NCBI GenBank assembly: GCA_045640905.1
Contig: JAZUFW010000058.1
Coordinates: 1-64,000 of the forward strand
Source of the DNA: JAILLW01 sp045640905
GTDB lineage: Bacteria; Bacillota; Clostridia; Lachnospirales; Lachnospiraceae
Length of the DNA: 64,000 nt
Direction: 5' to 3'
The position numbers and the translations under genes are program-made. Of this stretch, positions 1-9,029 are shown piece after piece. Every line of letters starts with the position of its first letter. The stretch's first letter is position 1. The notes under the pieces were generated by a model. It did no database searches and had not been told where the DNA came from. It saw nothing but the letters and a program-made list of their open reading frames with translations.

Positions 1-5
1 CTTGA

Positions 6-145
6 GATTGTCATTTTGCTTAGAAACTTGACTAAATGTAGGGAAAAATTCCCGGATGGAATTTTTAGGCTTAGTTGGCAACGGATTGCCAATTAAGCCG
101 ACCGAACGCCTTCGAAGATGCAAGTTTCTTAGCAAAATGGCGATC
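6..145. repeat. Folded inverted-repeat element, 140 bp
   Basis: The ends 6-30 and 121-145 are inverted repeats matching at 22 of 25 positions; two of the mismatches would be G-U pairs in RNA. Inside lie three further hairpins: 41-53 (GGGAA/TTCCC), 68-99 (14 bp with one G-U and a CGGA loop) and 103-114 (CGAA/TTCG). The whole would fold as a closed multi-branch structure. No reading frame is evident. It could be a MITE-like repeat or a structured RNA upstream of argC; the sequence alone does not decide. Confidence 0.6.
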
Positions 146-284
146 GAATAGCCGTCTGAGAAAGGTAATATCATCCGCGAGAGCGTATACATAAACAAAA
201 CAACAATATAAATAAGAAGCATTGAGTTTTAGGATGCGGAATAGTAAAATAAAACGGATAGTGTTCGGAAAGAAGGATTGAAAA
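146..284. other. argC upstream region
   Basis: An AT-rich stretch between the folded element and argC. The only site I can support is the ribosome binding site AGAAGGA just before the argC ATG. I looked for an arginine-repressor box and found no convincing palindrome, and no clear -35/-10 pair. Confidence 0.4.
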
Positions 285-1232
285 ATGGCAACTAAAGTAT
301 TTATCGACGGACAAGAAGGTACAACGGGATTAAGAATCTATGAACGATTCGAAGGAAGAGATGACATCGAACTTCTGAGAATCAATCCCGAACTCAGAAA
401 AGACAGGGATGAAAGAAAGAGATTGATTAATTCTTCGGATATCACCTTTTTATGTCTGCCTGATGATGCGTCAAGAGAATCGGTCAGCCTGATTGACAAT
501 GAAAATGTGATTGTTATCGATACATCTACTGCTCACAGAACCCTGGATGATTGGGCGTACGGTTTTCCCGAACTTAATAAGGATCAAAGAGGACTGATTA
601 AATCTTCAAAGAGAATTGCTGTCCCGGGTTGTTATGCAACCGGCTTTATCAGTCTGGTTCATCCCATGATTGCTTCGGGATTGATGAGCAAAGATTATCC
701 GGTCAGCTCTTTTGCACTTTCCGGGTATTCCGGTGCCGGCAAAAAAGCCATAGCAGTGTATGAAGGCGATGAAAAACCGGATGAATTCAATTCACCCAGA
801 GAGTATGCGTTAACGCAGCAGCATAAGCATTTAAAGGAAATGCAGAAAATTTCGGGACTTTCTAAGGCACCGCTTTTTTCTCCTGTGGTTGATGATTATT
901 ATTCCGGAATGTTTGTTACAGTTCAGCTTTATGCAGATATGCTTAACGGAGTAAAGGGCCCCGAACAGGTTTGGGAAATGTTTGCAAAGTACTATGAAAA
1001 TGAACGCTTTATTAATGTTAATCCTTTCGGCAAGGAAAGCGAAAGCAACGGATTTATCGGAGCCAATAATCGTTCCGGTTGGGATGGCTTGGAAATATTC
1101 GTTACAGGAAACGAAGACAGAATATTGTTGACATCCAGATTTGATAATTTGGGTAAAGGTGCATCGGGAGCAGCTATTCAGTGTATGAATATACTGTTGG
1201 GATGCGATGAGGCTAAAGGATTAAACGTTTAA
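285..1232 (+). CDS. argC: N-acetyl-gamma-glutamyl-phosphate reductase (type 2)
   Basis: This enzyme reduces N-acetylglutamyl phosphate to the semialdehyde with NADPH, the third step of ornithine/arginine synthesis in the cytoplasm. At 315 aa it is the short, type 2 form. The N-terminus carries the glycine-rich nucleotide-binding stretch FIDGQEGTTGLRI, and the catalytic cysteine is in VPGCYATG (about C116). The start has an AGAAGGA site 8-9 nt upstream. It opens the argC-argJ-argB-argD operon, 17 nt before argJ. Confidence 0.96.
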   Translation: MATKVFIDGQEGTTGLRIYERFEGRDDIELLRINPELRKDRDERKRLINSSDITFLCLPDDASRESVSLIDNENVIVIDTSTAHRTLDDWAYGFPELNKDQRGLIKSSKRIAVPGCYATGFISLVHPMIASGLMSKDYPVSSFALSGYSGAGKKAIAVYEGDEKPDEFNSPREYALTQQHKHLKEMQKISGLSKAPLFSPVVDDYYSGMFVTVQLYADMLNGVKGPEQVWEMFAKYYENERFINVNPFGKESESNGFIGANNRSGWDGLEIFVTGNEDRILLTSRFDNLGKGASGAAIQCMNILLGCDEAKGLNV

Positions 1233-1249
1233 TATAGAAGGAGATAGAA

Positions 1250-2473
1250 ATGAAAGTTATTGACGGAGGAGTTAATGCTCCAAAAGGCTTTGAAGCATGC
1301 GGAATCGAAGCCGGTATTAAATATGAAAACAGGAAAGATATGGCCATTGTATATTCGGAGAAACCCTGCGTAGCAGCCGGAGCGTTCACCTCGAATTTGG
1401 TAAAGGCAGCTCCCGTTAAGTGGGACATGAATATCGTGGAGAATTCACCCTTTGCTCAGGCAGTAATCGTTAATACGGGAATAGCCAATGCAGGAACGGG
1501 TAAGGAAGGAATGATGTACTGTGAGGAAACGGCCAAAGCTGCCGGCGAAGCTTTGAATATTCCGGCCGATTCGGTTTTGGTGGGATCTACAGGCGTTATC
1601 GGAGCACAAATCCCCATCGACAGAATCAAGAAGGGAATTACCAAGCTGGTTTCCAATAAATCAAAAGAGAGACAGGCAGGAACGGATGCTTCCAAAGCTA
1701 TTATGACTACGGATACCGTAAATAAGGAATTGGCGGTGACCGTTGATATTGCAGGAACGACCGTAACCATAGGAGCAATGAGCAAGGGATCGGGAATGAT
1801 TCATCCGAATATGTGCACAATGCTGAGCTATGTCACAACAGATGCTGCAATTGAAAAAGACGCCTTGACCAAGTTGGTCAAAGAGGATGTTGTTGATACA
1901 TTTAATATGATTTCCGTTGACGGCGATACTTCAACCAATGACACTCTTTTGGTGCTGGCTAACGGAATGGCTCAGAATCCGGTAATTAAAATAGGCACCA
2001 AGGAATACGAGGATTTTAAAGAAGCTCTTCACTATGTGAATGAAACACAGGCAAAGCGCCTGGCCGGAGACGGTGAAGGAGCCAATGCACTTATAGAATG
2101 CAAGGTTATCAACGCAGATACAAAAGAAAATGCCAGAATTTTGGCCAAGTCCGTTATCTGTTCGAGCCTCACAAAAGCAGCAGTGTTCGGACATGATGCC
2201 AACTGGGGCAGAATCCTTTGCGCTTTGGGATATTCCGGAGGCAAATTCGATCCTGACAACATGGAGCTTTATTATCAGGGCGAAAGCGGCAGCATGTTGA
2301 TATACAAAGACGGCAGCGGCTGTGATTATTCCGAAGAAGAAGCTACAAAACTTTTATCCGAAAAAGCAGTAAGATTTTTGGTCGATGTGAAAATGGGTGA
2401 TGAAAGCGCAACTGCTTGGGGATGCGATTTGACTTATGATTATGTAAAAATAAATGCGGATTACAGGAGCTAA
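1250..2473 (+). CDS. argJ: Bifunctional ornithine acetyltransferase/N-acetylglutamate synthase
   Basis: ArgJ moves the acetyl group from N-acetylornithine to glutamate, and in bifunctional forms also acetylates glutamate from acetyl-CoA, making the pathway cyclic. The 407 aa length is normal. ArgJ cleaves itself in front of a threonine nucleophile; here the motif is KGSGMIHPNMCTML with the threonine at about residue 190. The residue before it is Cys rather than the usual Ala. A strong AGAAGGAGAT site precedes the ATG. No argA or argE gene is in this cluster, which fits the cyclic route. Confidence 0.95.
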   Translation: MKVIDGGVNAPKGFEACGIEAGIKYENRKDMAIVYSEKPCVAAGAFTSNLVKAAPVKWDMNIVENSPFAQAVIVNTGIANAGTGKEGMMYCEETAKAAGEALNIPADSVLVGSTGVIGAQIPIDRIKKGITKLVSNKSKERQAGTDASKAIMTTDTVNKELAVTVDIAGTTVTIGAMSKGSGMIHPNMCTMLSYVTTDAAIEKDALTKLVKEDVVDTFNMISVDGDTSTNDTLLVLANGMAQNPVIKIGTKEYEDFKEALHYVNETQAKRLAGDGEGANALIECKVINADTKENARILAKSVICSSLTKAAVFGHDANWGRILCALGYSGGKFDPDNMELYYQGESGSMLIYKDGSGCDYSEEEATKLLSEKAVRFLVDVKMGDESATAWGCDLTYDYVKINADYRS

Positions 2474-2476
2474 GAC

Positions 2477-3373
2477 ATGAATAAAGATATGGATGCAGTA
2501 TTGAAAAAAGCCGAAGTCTTGATTGAAGCACTTCCTTATATTCAAAAGTTTAACAGAAAAATAATTGTGGTTAAGTATGGCGGCTCTGCAATGAGCAATG
2601 AGGAATTGCAGAAAAACGTTATTGAAGATGTTGTTTTGCTGAAACTGGTAGGATTTAAGCCTATTATAGTTCACGGCGGCGGAAAAGAAATCAGCTCGTG
2701 GGTTAAAAAGGTTGGCAAAGAATCACAGTTTGTTAACGGGCTTCGTGTTACCGACGCCGAAACAATGGAAATCGCCGAGATGGTTCTGAATAAAGTCAAT
2801 AAGCGATTGGTTAATATGGTTAATGAATTGGGGGTCAATGCTGTCGGATTGTCAGGAAAAGACGGCGGGCTGCTTAATGTTTCAAAGAAATATTCAGACG
2901 GACAGGATATCGGATTCGTAGGCGATGTTAAAGAAGTCAATCCGAAAATTCTGTACGATATGCTTGAAAAAGACTTTTTGCCTATTGTGGCACCTATAGG
3001 ATTCGGGGATGATTTTGATACCTATAATATTAATGCCGATGATGCTGCCTGTGCCATTGCCAAAGCAGTAGGCGCCGACAAACTTGTATTTTTAACGGAT
3101 ATTGAAGGCCTGTATAAAGACATTAATGATAAATCAAGTTTTATTTCACGTATTACTGCTTCCGAAGCCGATAACTTAATTTCGGAAGGCTTTATCGGAG
3201 GAGGAATGTTGCCCAAACTTAATAACTGCACACAGGCTATTAAGTGCGGCGTTAACAGAGTTCATATTCTTGACGGACGTATACCCCACTGCCTTTTGTT
3301 GGAAATCTTTACCAATGAAGGTATAGGAACAGCAATCATCAAGGATGAAGATAAGGATGGAATGATAAAATGA
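2477..3373 (+). CDS. argB: Acetylglutamate kinase
   Basis: This kinase phosphorylates N-acetylglutamate with ATP, the usual control point of the pathway. The 298 aa protein shows the amino-acid kinase motifs VKYGGSAM near residue 31, HGGGKEISSW for substrate binding, and NINADDAACAIA/FLTDIEGLY in the C-terminal half. The N-terminal stretch before the first strand, with the YIQKFN segment, resembles the N-helix of hexameric arginine-inhibited ArgB enzymes, so feedback by arginine is likely (inference). It lies 3 nt after argJ and overlaps argD by 4 nt. Confidence 0.96.
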   Translation: MNKDMDAVLKKAEVLIEALPYIQKFNRKIIVVKYGGSAMSNEELQKNVIEDVVLLKLVGFKPIIVHGGGKEISSWVKKVGKESQFVNGLRVTDAETMEIAEMVLNKVNKRLVNMVNELGVNAVGLSGKDGGLLNVSKKYSDGQDIGFVGDVKEVNPKILYDMLEKDFLPIVAPIGFGDDFDTYNINADDAACAIAKAVGADKLVFLTDIEGLYKDINDKSSFISRITASEADNLISEGFIGGGMLPKLNNCTQAIKCGVNRVHILDGRIPHCLLLEIFTNEGIGTAIIKDEDKDGMIK

Positions 3374-4560
3374 ATATGAATGAATATATAGAAGAGGCCG
3401 AAAGCGTTCTGCTCCATACGTATAACCGTTTTCAGGTTGTTTTGGATAAAGGAGAGGGCGTGTATCTTTATGATACGGACGGCAAAAAATATCTTGATTT
3501 CTGCGCCGGAATAGCCGTGTTTGCACTCGGATATCAGAATAAAGTATATTCCGAAGCGTTGAAATCTCAGATTGATAAGATAATCCATACATCGAACTAT
3601 TATTACAATGTACCTGCAATCGAAAGTGCCAAAAAACTCCTTTCGGCAGCACGAATGGACAGAGTATTTTTTACCAATTCCGGTGCGGAAGCCATTGAAG
3701 GAGCCATTAAGGCGGCCAGAAAATATGCATATTTAAAAGACGGTTGCACGGATCATGAAATTATTGCATTGGAACATTCTTTTCACGGCAGGACCATGGG
3801 GGCTTTATCCGTAACGGGAAATCCCAAGTATCGCGAAGCGTTTGAACCTATGATCGGTCATGTAAAGTTTGCAAAAATGAACGATTTTGAATCAATCAAA
3901 GAATTGGTAAATGACAAAACCTGTGCCATTTTTATGGAAACGGTTCAGGGTGAAGGCGGAATATATCCCGCCACAGAAGAGTTTTTGAGCAAAGTCAGAG
4001 CTCTTTGCGATGAAAAAGATATTTTGCTGGTGCTTGATGAAATCCAATGCGGAATGGGACGTACAGGTTACATGTACGCATGGCAGAAATATGGTATTGC
4101 GCCTGATATAGTTACCAGCGCAAAGGGATTGACCTGCGGTGTTCCCGGCGGCGCATTTATGATGAATAAAAAGGTTGCCGAACACTCTTTGGTGGCAGGA
4201 GATCACGGCACGACTTACGGCGGCAATCCGTTGGCAGCAGCGGCTACCAATGCTGTTTTGTCGGAATTCGAAAGACTGAATGTCCTTGACAACGTAAAGA
4301 TCGTGGGAGATTATTTGTTTGAAAAATTGGAAGAATTGAAGACTTCTTTTTCATGTATAAAGGATCACCGTGGCCTCGGATTGATGCAGGGACTTGAATT
4401 TTCCGTTCCTGTAGCTCCGATTATCAATAAGGCTATGGAAAATGGTCTGATATTGATTAATGCAGGCTCGAATATTATCAGATTCGTTCCTCCGCTTGTT
4501 ATTTCAAAAGAGGATGTAGATAATATGATTGCCATTTTGAAAAAGAGCATTGAAGAATAA
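3370..4560 (+). CDS. argD: Acetylornithine aminotransferase
   Basis: A class III PLP aminotransferase that converts N-acetylglutamate semialdehyde to N-acetylornithine using glutamate. PLP-binding Lys is in TSAKGLTCG (about K252); the FTNSGAEAIEGAIK, HSFHGRT and LDEIQCGMGRTG motifs are all present. Length 396 aa is typical. The ATG overlaps the argB stop (ATGA), indicating translational coupling. With argC, argJ and argB it makes acetylornithine, which ArgJ deacetylates to ornithine. argF, argG and argH are not in the window. Confidence 0.95.
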   Translation: MNMNEYIEEAESVLLHTYNRFQVVLDKGEGVYLYDTDGKKYLDFCAGIAVFALGYQNKVYSEALKSQIDKIIHTSNYYYNVPAIESAKKLLSAARMDRVFFTNSGAEAIEGAIKAARKYAYLKDGCTDHEIIALEHSFHGRTMGALSVTGNPKYREAFEPMIGHVKFAKMNDFESIKELVNDKTCAIFMETVQGEGGIYPATEEFLSKVRALCDEKDILLVLDEIQCGMGRTGYMYAWQKYGIAPDIVTSAKGLTCGVPGGAFMMNKKVAEHSLVAGDHGTTYGGNPLAAAATNAVLSEFERLNVLDNVKIVGDYLFEKLEELKTSFSCIKDHRGLGLMQGLEFSVPVAPIINKAMENGLILINAGSNIIRFVPPLVISKEDVDNMIAILKKSIEE

Positions 4561-4604
4561 GTTTTACTATATGTTCTTGGATTAACCGAGAATTCAGAGG
4601 TTTT

Positions 4605-6215
4605 ATGGATAAAAAGTTATTTTCTTTTATTACGGTTTTTGTGGTTACGGTCGCTATTTTGGCGGTCGCATTTCTGGACCTTCCCATGGCGTTGCCCAAG
4701 GAGTCTGCTTCGGAAGACATCGTTTCCGAATATGATAAGGAAACGGTATATTTGTGGTACACGGATGATGCGCTGACTAATTATTTAAAGGGAGCTGCAA
4801 CTACATATAATGAAAAGTACGGAACAAGAATAGTTCCGGAACTGAAAGACGGCGTCGGTTTCTTTGAACAGATTAATTCAGCTTCTATCGAAAAGGATGC
4901 GCCGGACTTATTCATTACAACCAATGACCAGCTTTCAAAAGCTTATCTTGCAGGGCTTTCCTGCCCGATAGAATATTCTGATGAAAGTGCTTTTAAGGAT
5001 GCATATTTATCGGTAGCGTATAATGCGGTTACATACGAAGATATGTATTTGGCTTATCCTCTTTATTTTGAGGTTGCTACACTTTTATATAATGAAGATT
5101 ATTTGGAACAGATGGCGGTATCGACTATTGATCGCGAAATCGCGCAGGCTATTGAAGAGGGATTGATAGAACCTTCTCCTACACCGGTAGTTACACCGAG
5201 TCCGGTGCCTACTGCGACGCCGACCCCTACCGCGGTTCCTACAGCCTCTCCGACACCGGATCCTCAAGCTACACCTACTCCGCTAGTGACACCGTCGCCT
5301 TCGCCGTTACCGACTGCTTCACCGACACCTACGCCTCTTCCGTATGAACAGGAAGTAATCGATGAAAAAGTTTTGGAAATCATGCCTGAAACCATATCTC
5401 AGTTAAATGAACTGGCTGACGGATTTGATGCGCCGGAACAGGTTCAGACCATTTTCACCTGGGATGTAAATGATATTTTGTATAATTATTTCTTCGTAGG
5501 AGATGCGATTAATCTCGGAGGAGAAGCCGGTTGGGATAAAAATTCGATTGATATTTACAATCTTGATGCAATTACTGCATTGAACGCATATCAGTCATTG
5601 AACAAATTCTATTCGATAGACACTTCCTTAAGCGATTACCAACAGGTCATCAGTGACTTTATCGAAGGAAAGATTGTGTTCACGATTGCAACCTCTGATG
5701 CTGTGGCTACCCTTGAAAATGCTGTAGCTGACGGCACGATGCAGTACGATTACGGATTTTTCGTAATTCCCGATATGAGCGAAGAATTGTGGACCAGATC
5801 ATTGTCCATCACGGACTGTGTAGCGGTTAATCCTTATTCCAAACATAAAGATGTGGCCAATGATTTTGCCTTCTTTATGACGACGGAATATTCGGATATT
5901 TTGTACAGCAGAGCCGGGAAAATACCTACATGCAAAAATGTTGAATATGAGAATGGTGCGTTGGCTGTTTTTGCCGAGGAATACGAATATTCAATATCCA
6001 TGCCCAAGATTATGGAACTGAGCAATTTCTGGGTTCAGCTGGAGGCTGCTTTGGCTACAATCTGGGATGATGCTTCGCCTAATGATACGTTAAAGAAATT
6101 GGCCGAGCAGATGAATTATCAGCTGACCGGCAATGTTGAAATACTTGATTATATAGAAGAACCTGTAGTCGAAACCGAAGAGGAAGAATATTTCGACGAA
6201 GAGGTTGAAGAGTAA
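4605..6215 (+). CDS. Extracellular solute-binding protein with internal Pro/Thr/Ser linker
   Basis: This 536 aa protein looks like a family 1 extracellular solute-binding protein. It has an N-terminal hydrophobic segment (about 5-27) without an obvious lipobox, an opening strand (TVYLWYTDD), a DLFITTND strand and a C-terminal lobe with FFMTTEYS. A low-complexity tract of about 55 residues made of Pro, Thr, Ser, Val and Ala (about 188-245) is inserted inside the binding fold. The tail is rich in Glu (EETEEEEYFDEEVEE type). No permease or ATPase is adjacent, so its partner and ligand are unknown. It may be a sensor or an orphan binding protein. Confidence 0.7.
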   Translation: MDKKLFSFITVFVVTVAILAVAFLDLPMALPKESASEDIVSEYDKETVYLWYTDDALTNYLKGAATTYNEKYGTRIVPELKDGVGFFEQINSASIEKDAPDLFITTNDQLSKAYLAGLSCPIEYSDESAFKDAYLSVAYNAVTYEDMYLAYPLYFEVATLLYNEDYLEQMAVSTIDREIAQAIEEGLIEPSPTPVVTPSPVPTATPTPTAVPTASPTPDPQATPTPLVTPSPSPLPTASPTPTPLPYEQEVIDEKVLEIMPETISQLNELADGFDAPEQVQTIFTWDVNDILYNYFFVGDAINLGGEAGWDKNSIDIYNLDAITALNAYQSLNKFYSIDTSLSDYQQVISDFIEGKIVFTIATSDAVATLENAVADGTMQYDYGFFVIPDMSEELWTRSLSITDCVAVNPYSKHKDVANDFAFFMTTEYSDILYSRAGKIPTCKNVEYENGALAVFAEEYEYSISMPKIMELSNFWVQLEAALATIWDDASPNDTLKKLAEQMNYQLTGNVEILDYIEEPVVETEEEEYFDEEVEE

Positions 6216-6231
6216 ACAATGCGTTTTGGAG

Positions 6232-6253
6232 CCTTCTTTTAAGAAAAGGAAGG
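6232..6253 (+). promoter_or_regulatory. Inverted repeat covering the comEA ribosome site
   Basis: CCTTCTTTT and AAAAGGAAGG pair across a short AAG loop, with one unpaired base. The right arm is the Shine-Dalgarno sequence of comEA. If the stem forms in the mRNA it would hide that site. There is no T tract, so it is not a normal terminator. Confidence 0.45.
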
Positions 6254-6257
6254 TTAT

Positions 6258-6896
6258 ATGAATAAAATTAAATATGCAGCTTTATTTCTTGTCGGTGTTG
6301 TGTGCCTGATTATAGGTATAGCAGTCCTAAATGCGAATTCCGAGGAAAAGGATATTACGTTTGAGGAAGCGGACGTAAGCGAGATTTCCGAGATGTCATT
6401 GACTGAAGAAGTCAACAACAAACCCGATTACTATCCCGTTGAATCGGCGACTCCAACAGCACAAATATGTGTATATGTATGCGGCTGCGTGAAAAATCCG
6501 GGAGTTTATGTACTGGATGACGGATCAAGAGTAAATGATGCCGTTATTAAGGCCGGAGGATTAACCGAAGATGCGTTTCCGGAAGCGCTTAATTTGGCAT
6601 CTTTGGCAACGGACGGAATGAAAATATATGTTCCCTGCCCGGAAGAAGCCGAAAACTTTGATCCGGGAGCTACTTCCGAAACTCAGGAAGATTCGGGCAA
6701 TTCAAAGGTAAATATTAATACGGCCGATGTTGCTGCCCTTACCACACTATCCGGAATCGGGGAAAGTAAAGCAAAGTGCATTATTTCGTACAGAGAAGAA
6801 CATGGGTCGTTTCAGACTGTCGAAGAAATAATGAATGTTGAAGGAATTAAAGAAGGAAGCTTCAACAAAATCAAAAATGACATATGTGTCAGGTAG
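6258..6896 (+). CDS. comEA: ComEA family DNA-binding competence protein
   Basis: ComEA is the membrane-anchored receptor that binds double-stranded DNA outside the cell and hands it to the uptake channel. The 212 aa protein has one N-terminal membrane segment (about 7-27), an acidic spacer, an SLBB domain (about 70-135, starting ICVYVCGCVKNPGVYVL) and a C-terminal helix-hairpin-helix pair (about 150-210, with INTADVAALTTLSGIGESKA). This order is the classic ComEA layout. comEC, the channel gene, lies 3 kb away on the other strand, supporting a DNA uptake role. Confidence 0.9.
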   Translation: MNKIKYAALFLVGVVCLIIGIAVLNANSEEKDITFEEADVSEISEMSLTEEVNNKPDYYPVESATPTAQICVYVCGCVKNPGVYVLDDGSRVNDAVIKAGGLTEDAFPEALNLASLATDGMKIYVPCPEEAENFDPGATSETQEDSGNSKVNINTADVAALTTLSGIGESKAKCIISYREEHGSFQTVEEIMNVEGIKEGSFNKIKNDICVR

Positions 6897-6899
6897 AAT

Positions 6900-7574
6900 A
6901 TGAGTAAGATACTGGTAGTTGATGATGAAAAATTAATAGTAAAGGGAATCAGATTCTCACTGGAGCAGGACGGCGTTGAAGTAACCAGCGCATATGACGG
7001 AATTGAAGGATTGCGTCTGGTTTCCGAAAACAGTTTCGATTTGGTTTTGCTTGATGTAATGCTGCCCGGAATGTCGGGATTTGAAGTTTGCCAAAAAATC
7101 AGAGAATTTTCGAATGTTCCGATAATCATGCTGACGGCAAAAAATGATGACAGTGATAAGATACAAGGTCTTGAGTTCGGAGCGGATGATTATATTACTA
7201 AACCCTTTAATATACTTGAGGTCAAAGCCCGAATTAAGGCCATATTGAGACGACTTCAAAATAATAAAGAGGTGTCGGCCGTATTGGAAAGCAAGGACAT
7301 AAAACTTTACACCGATTCCAAACGTGCATTTATTAAAGAAAAAGAGATTAATCTGACAGCCAAGGAATTTGAACTTTTGGAGTTCTTTATGAATAACTCC
7401 AATAAGGTATATAGCAGGGAAGACCTTCTTAAAACGCTTTGGGACAGTGATTGCCCGGGAGACTTGAGAACTGTTGACGTTCATGTTAGGAGACTTCGTG
7501 AAAAAATCGAAGAAAACCCTTCGGAACCGGAGTATGTCCACACCAAATGGGGCGTAGGGTATTATTATGCCTAA
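6900..7574 (+). CDS. OmpR/PhoB-family response regulator
   Basis: A 224 aa two-domain regulator. The receiver domain (1-115) has the acidic pair DDE, phosphoacceptor D52 in LLDVMLPG, and the switch Thr and Lys in MLTAKN and ITKPF. The C-terminal winged-helix domain (about 130-224) has the typical end VRRLREKIEE...HTKWGVGYYYA. It begins 3 nt after comEA and overlaps the kinase gene by 8 nt, so the two form a two-component pair. Its targets are not visible. Confidence 0.93.
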   Translation: MSKILVVDDEKLIVKGIRFSLEQDGVEVTSAYDGIEGLRLVSENSFDLVLLDVMLPGMSGFEVCQKIREFSNVPIIMLTAKNDDSDKIQGLEFGADDYITKPFNILEVKARIKAILRRLQNNKEVSAVLESKDIKLYTDSKRAFIKEKEINLTAKEFELLEFFMNNSNKVYSREDLLKTLWDSDCPGDLRTVDVHVRRLREKIEENPSEPEYVHTKWGVGYYYA

Positions 7575-9024
7575 ACTGAAGTTTTTTAAAAGCTTAAAGC
7601 TTAGATTATTTGTTATCTTTTTTATTTTGGGAGCAATCCCGTCGTTAATAGTCTATAAAAGCGTTCTTCACGGATATGAAGAACGTGCGGTCAAGGTACG
7701 CATTTCCGATGTTCAGACACAATTGAATATTTTGTCAAAGCACCTTTTGTCGTATAACTATCTGATTGATTCTACCAATGAGGTTATTAATTCCGAACTG
7801 AATTTGGTGTCAAATCTGTATAACGGCCGAGTTATGGTTATCAACAGAGATTTGAAAATCCTTAATGATACTTATGGTATTTCACAGGGAAAGACGATGG
7901 TTTCCGATGAAATAGTTAAGTGCATTTTGGGGACCAATACCGCAAATTACGACGAGGTCAACGGGTATATAGAAATAACTGTTCCGATAGTTGATACGAT
8001 CACCGCTTTGAATGAAACAGACGAATTACATGAAGGCGATGAGGTAATCATAGGTGTTCTTTTGGCATCGACTTCTACGGATACCATTAAGGTGACCTTG
8101 GAAGTCCTGGAGGAGAGGGCCAAAGTCGTGGAAGCAATAATGCTTATTGTGCTTTTGTGCTTTTCCGTAGTACTGTCGAGACTGCTTATACGTCCTATCG
8201 ATAAAATTTCGTCACAGATCAAAGATATGAAAGCCGGATTCGAATATGAAGATATGTCAATGGGAGACTATCTGGAAACCGAACATATAGCTACGGCTTT
8301 TAATGAACTGATTTCAAAGATGCGTTTACAGGACGAGCGTCGCAAACAATTTGTGTCTGATGTGTCGCATGAACTGAAAACGCCGCTGACTTCGGTTAAG
8401 GTATTGGCAGATTCACTGAATGCCGATACCAATGCCCCTGCCGAATTGTACAGGGAATTTATGGGTGACATTGCCAACGAAATAGAACGTGAAGATAAGA
8501 TAATCAATGACCTGCTGTCTTTGGTCAAACTTGATAAAGATACTGCAGATTTAAACATTACATCAGTGGATATAAACGCTTTGTCGGAGATAATCTTAAA
8601 ACGTATGAGACCAATTGCCAGAAAAGCTGATGTGGAACTTACATTGGTAAGCCTGCGTCCCGTAACGGCAGAGGTTGACGAAGTTAAAATGTCACAAATA
8701 TTGACCAATCTGGTCGAAAACGCAATTAAGTATAACAAACCGCAAGGGAAGGTGACCGTGTCGATAGATGCGGATCATCAATTCTTTACGATTGATGTTG
8801 AAGATACCGGATGCGGAATTCCGGAAGAAGATAGAGATTTGATATATGAAAGATTCTTCAGAGTTGATAAATCGCATTCCCGCGAAATAGGAGGAACAGG
8901 ACTGGGACTTTCGATAGCAAAGTCTGCGGTTATGTTGCATAAGGGAAGTTTGACTTTTGAAAGTACGCTCGGGCAGGGAACTGTATTTACCGTAAAGATT
9001 CCTCTGATGCAGACGTTAAGGTGA
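7567..9024 (+). CDS. Membrane sensor histidine kinase
   Basis: A 485 aa kinase with membrane segments at about 12-32 and 188-208 enclosing a 155-residue extracellular sensor, then a HAMP-like linker, the H-box SDVSHELKTPLTS (H268), and a HATPase domain with NLVENAIKYNK, DTGCGIPEEDRD, FFRVD and GTGLGLSIAKS. It would sense a surface signal and phosphorylate the regulator encoded just upstream, whose stop codon it overlaps. It is followed by a GerMN lipoprotein gene with overlapping start signals, the same kinase-lipoprotein order as MtrB-LpqB in Actinobacteria. Confidence 0.93.
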   Translation: MPKLKFFKSLKLRLFVIFFILGAIPSLIVYKSVLHGYEERAVKVRISDVQTQLNILSKHLLSYNYLIDSTNEVINSELNLVSNLYNGRVMVINRDLKILNDTYGISQGKTMVSDEIVKCILGTNTANYDEVNGYIEITVPIVDTITALNETDELHEGDEVIIGVLLASTSTDTIKVTLEVLEERAKVVEAIMLIVLLCFSVVLSRLLIRPIDKISSQIKDMKAGFEYEDMSMGDYLETEHIATAFNELISKMRLQDERRKQFVSDVSHELKTPLTSVKVLADSLNADTNAPAELYREFMGDIANEIEREDKIINDLLSLVKLDKDTADLNITSVDINALSEIILKRMRPIARKADVELTLVSLRPVTAEVDEVKMSQILTNLVENAIKYNKPQGKVTVSIDADHQFFTIDVEDTGCGIPEEDRDLIYERFFRVDKSHSREIGGTGLGLSIAKSAVMLHKGSLTFESTLGQGTVFTVKIPLMQTLR

Positions 9025-9029
9025 GCATA

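Noticed and set aside
146..284. ArgR operator upstream of argC
   Set aside because: AT-rich stretches are present but no palindromic ARG box of usual form could be seen.
5085..5267. Arg-rich minus-strand frame opposite the Pro/Thr linker
   Set aside because: It is the complement of the low-complexity linker codons and has no start signal.
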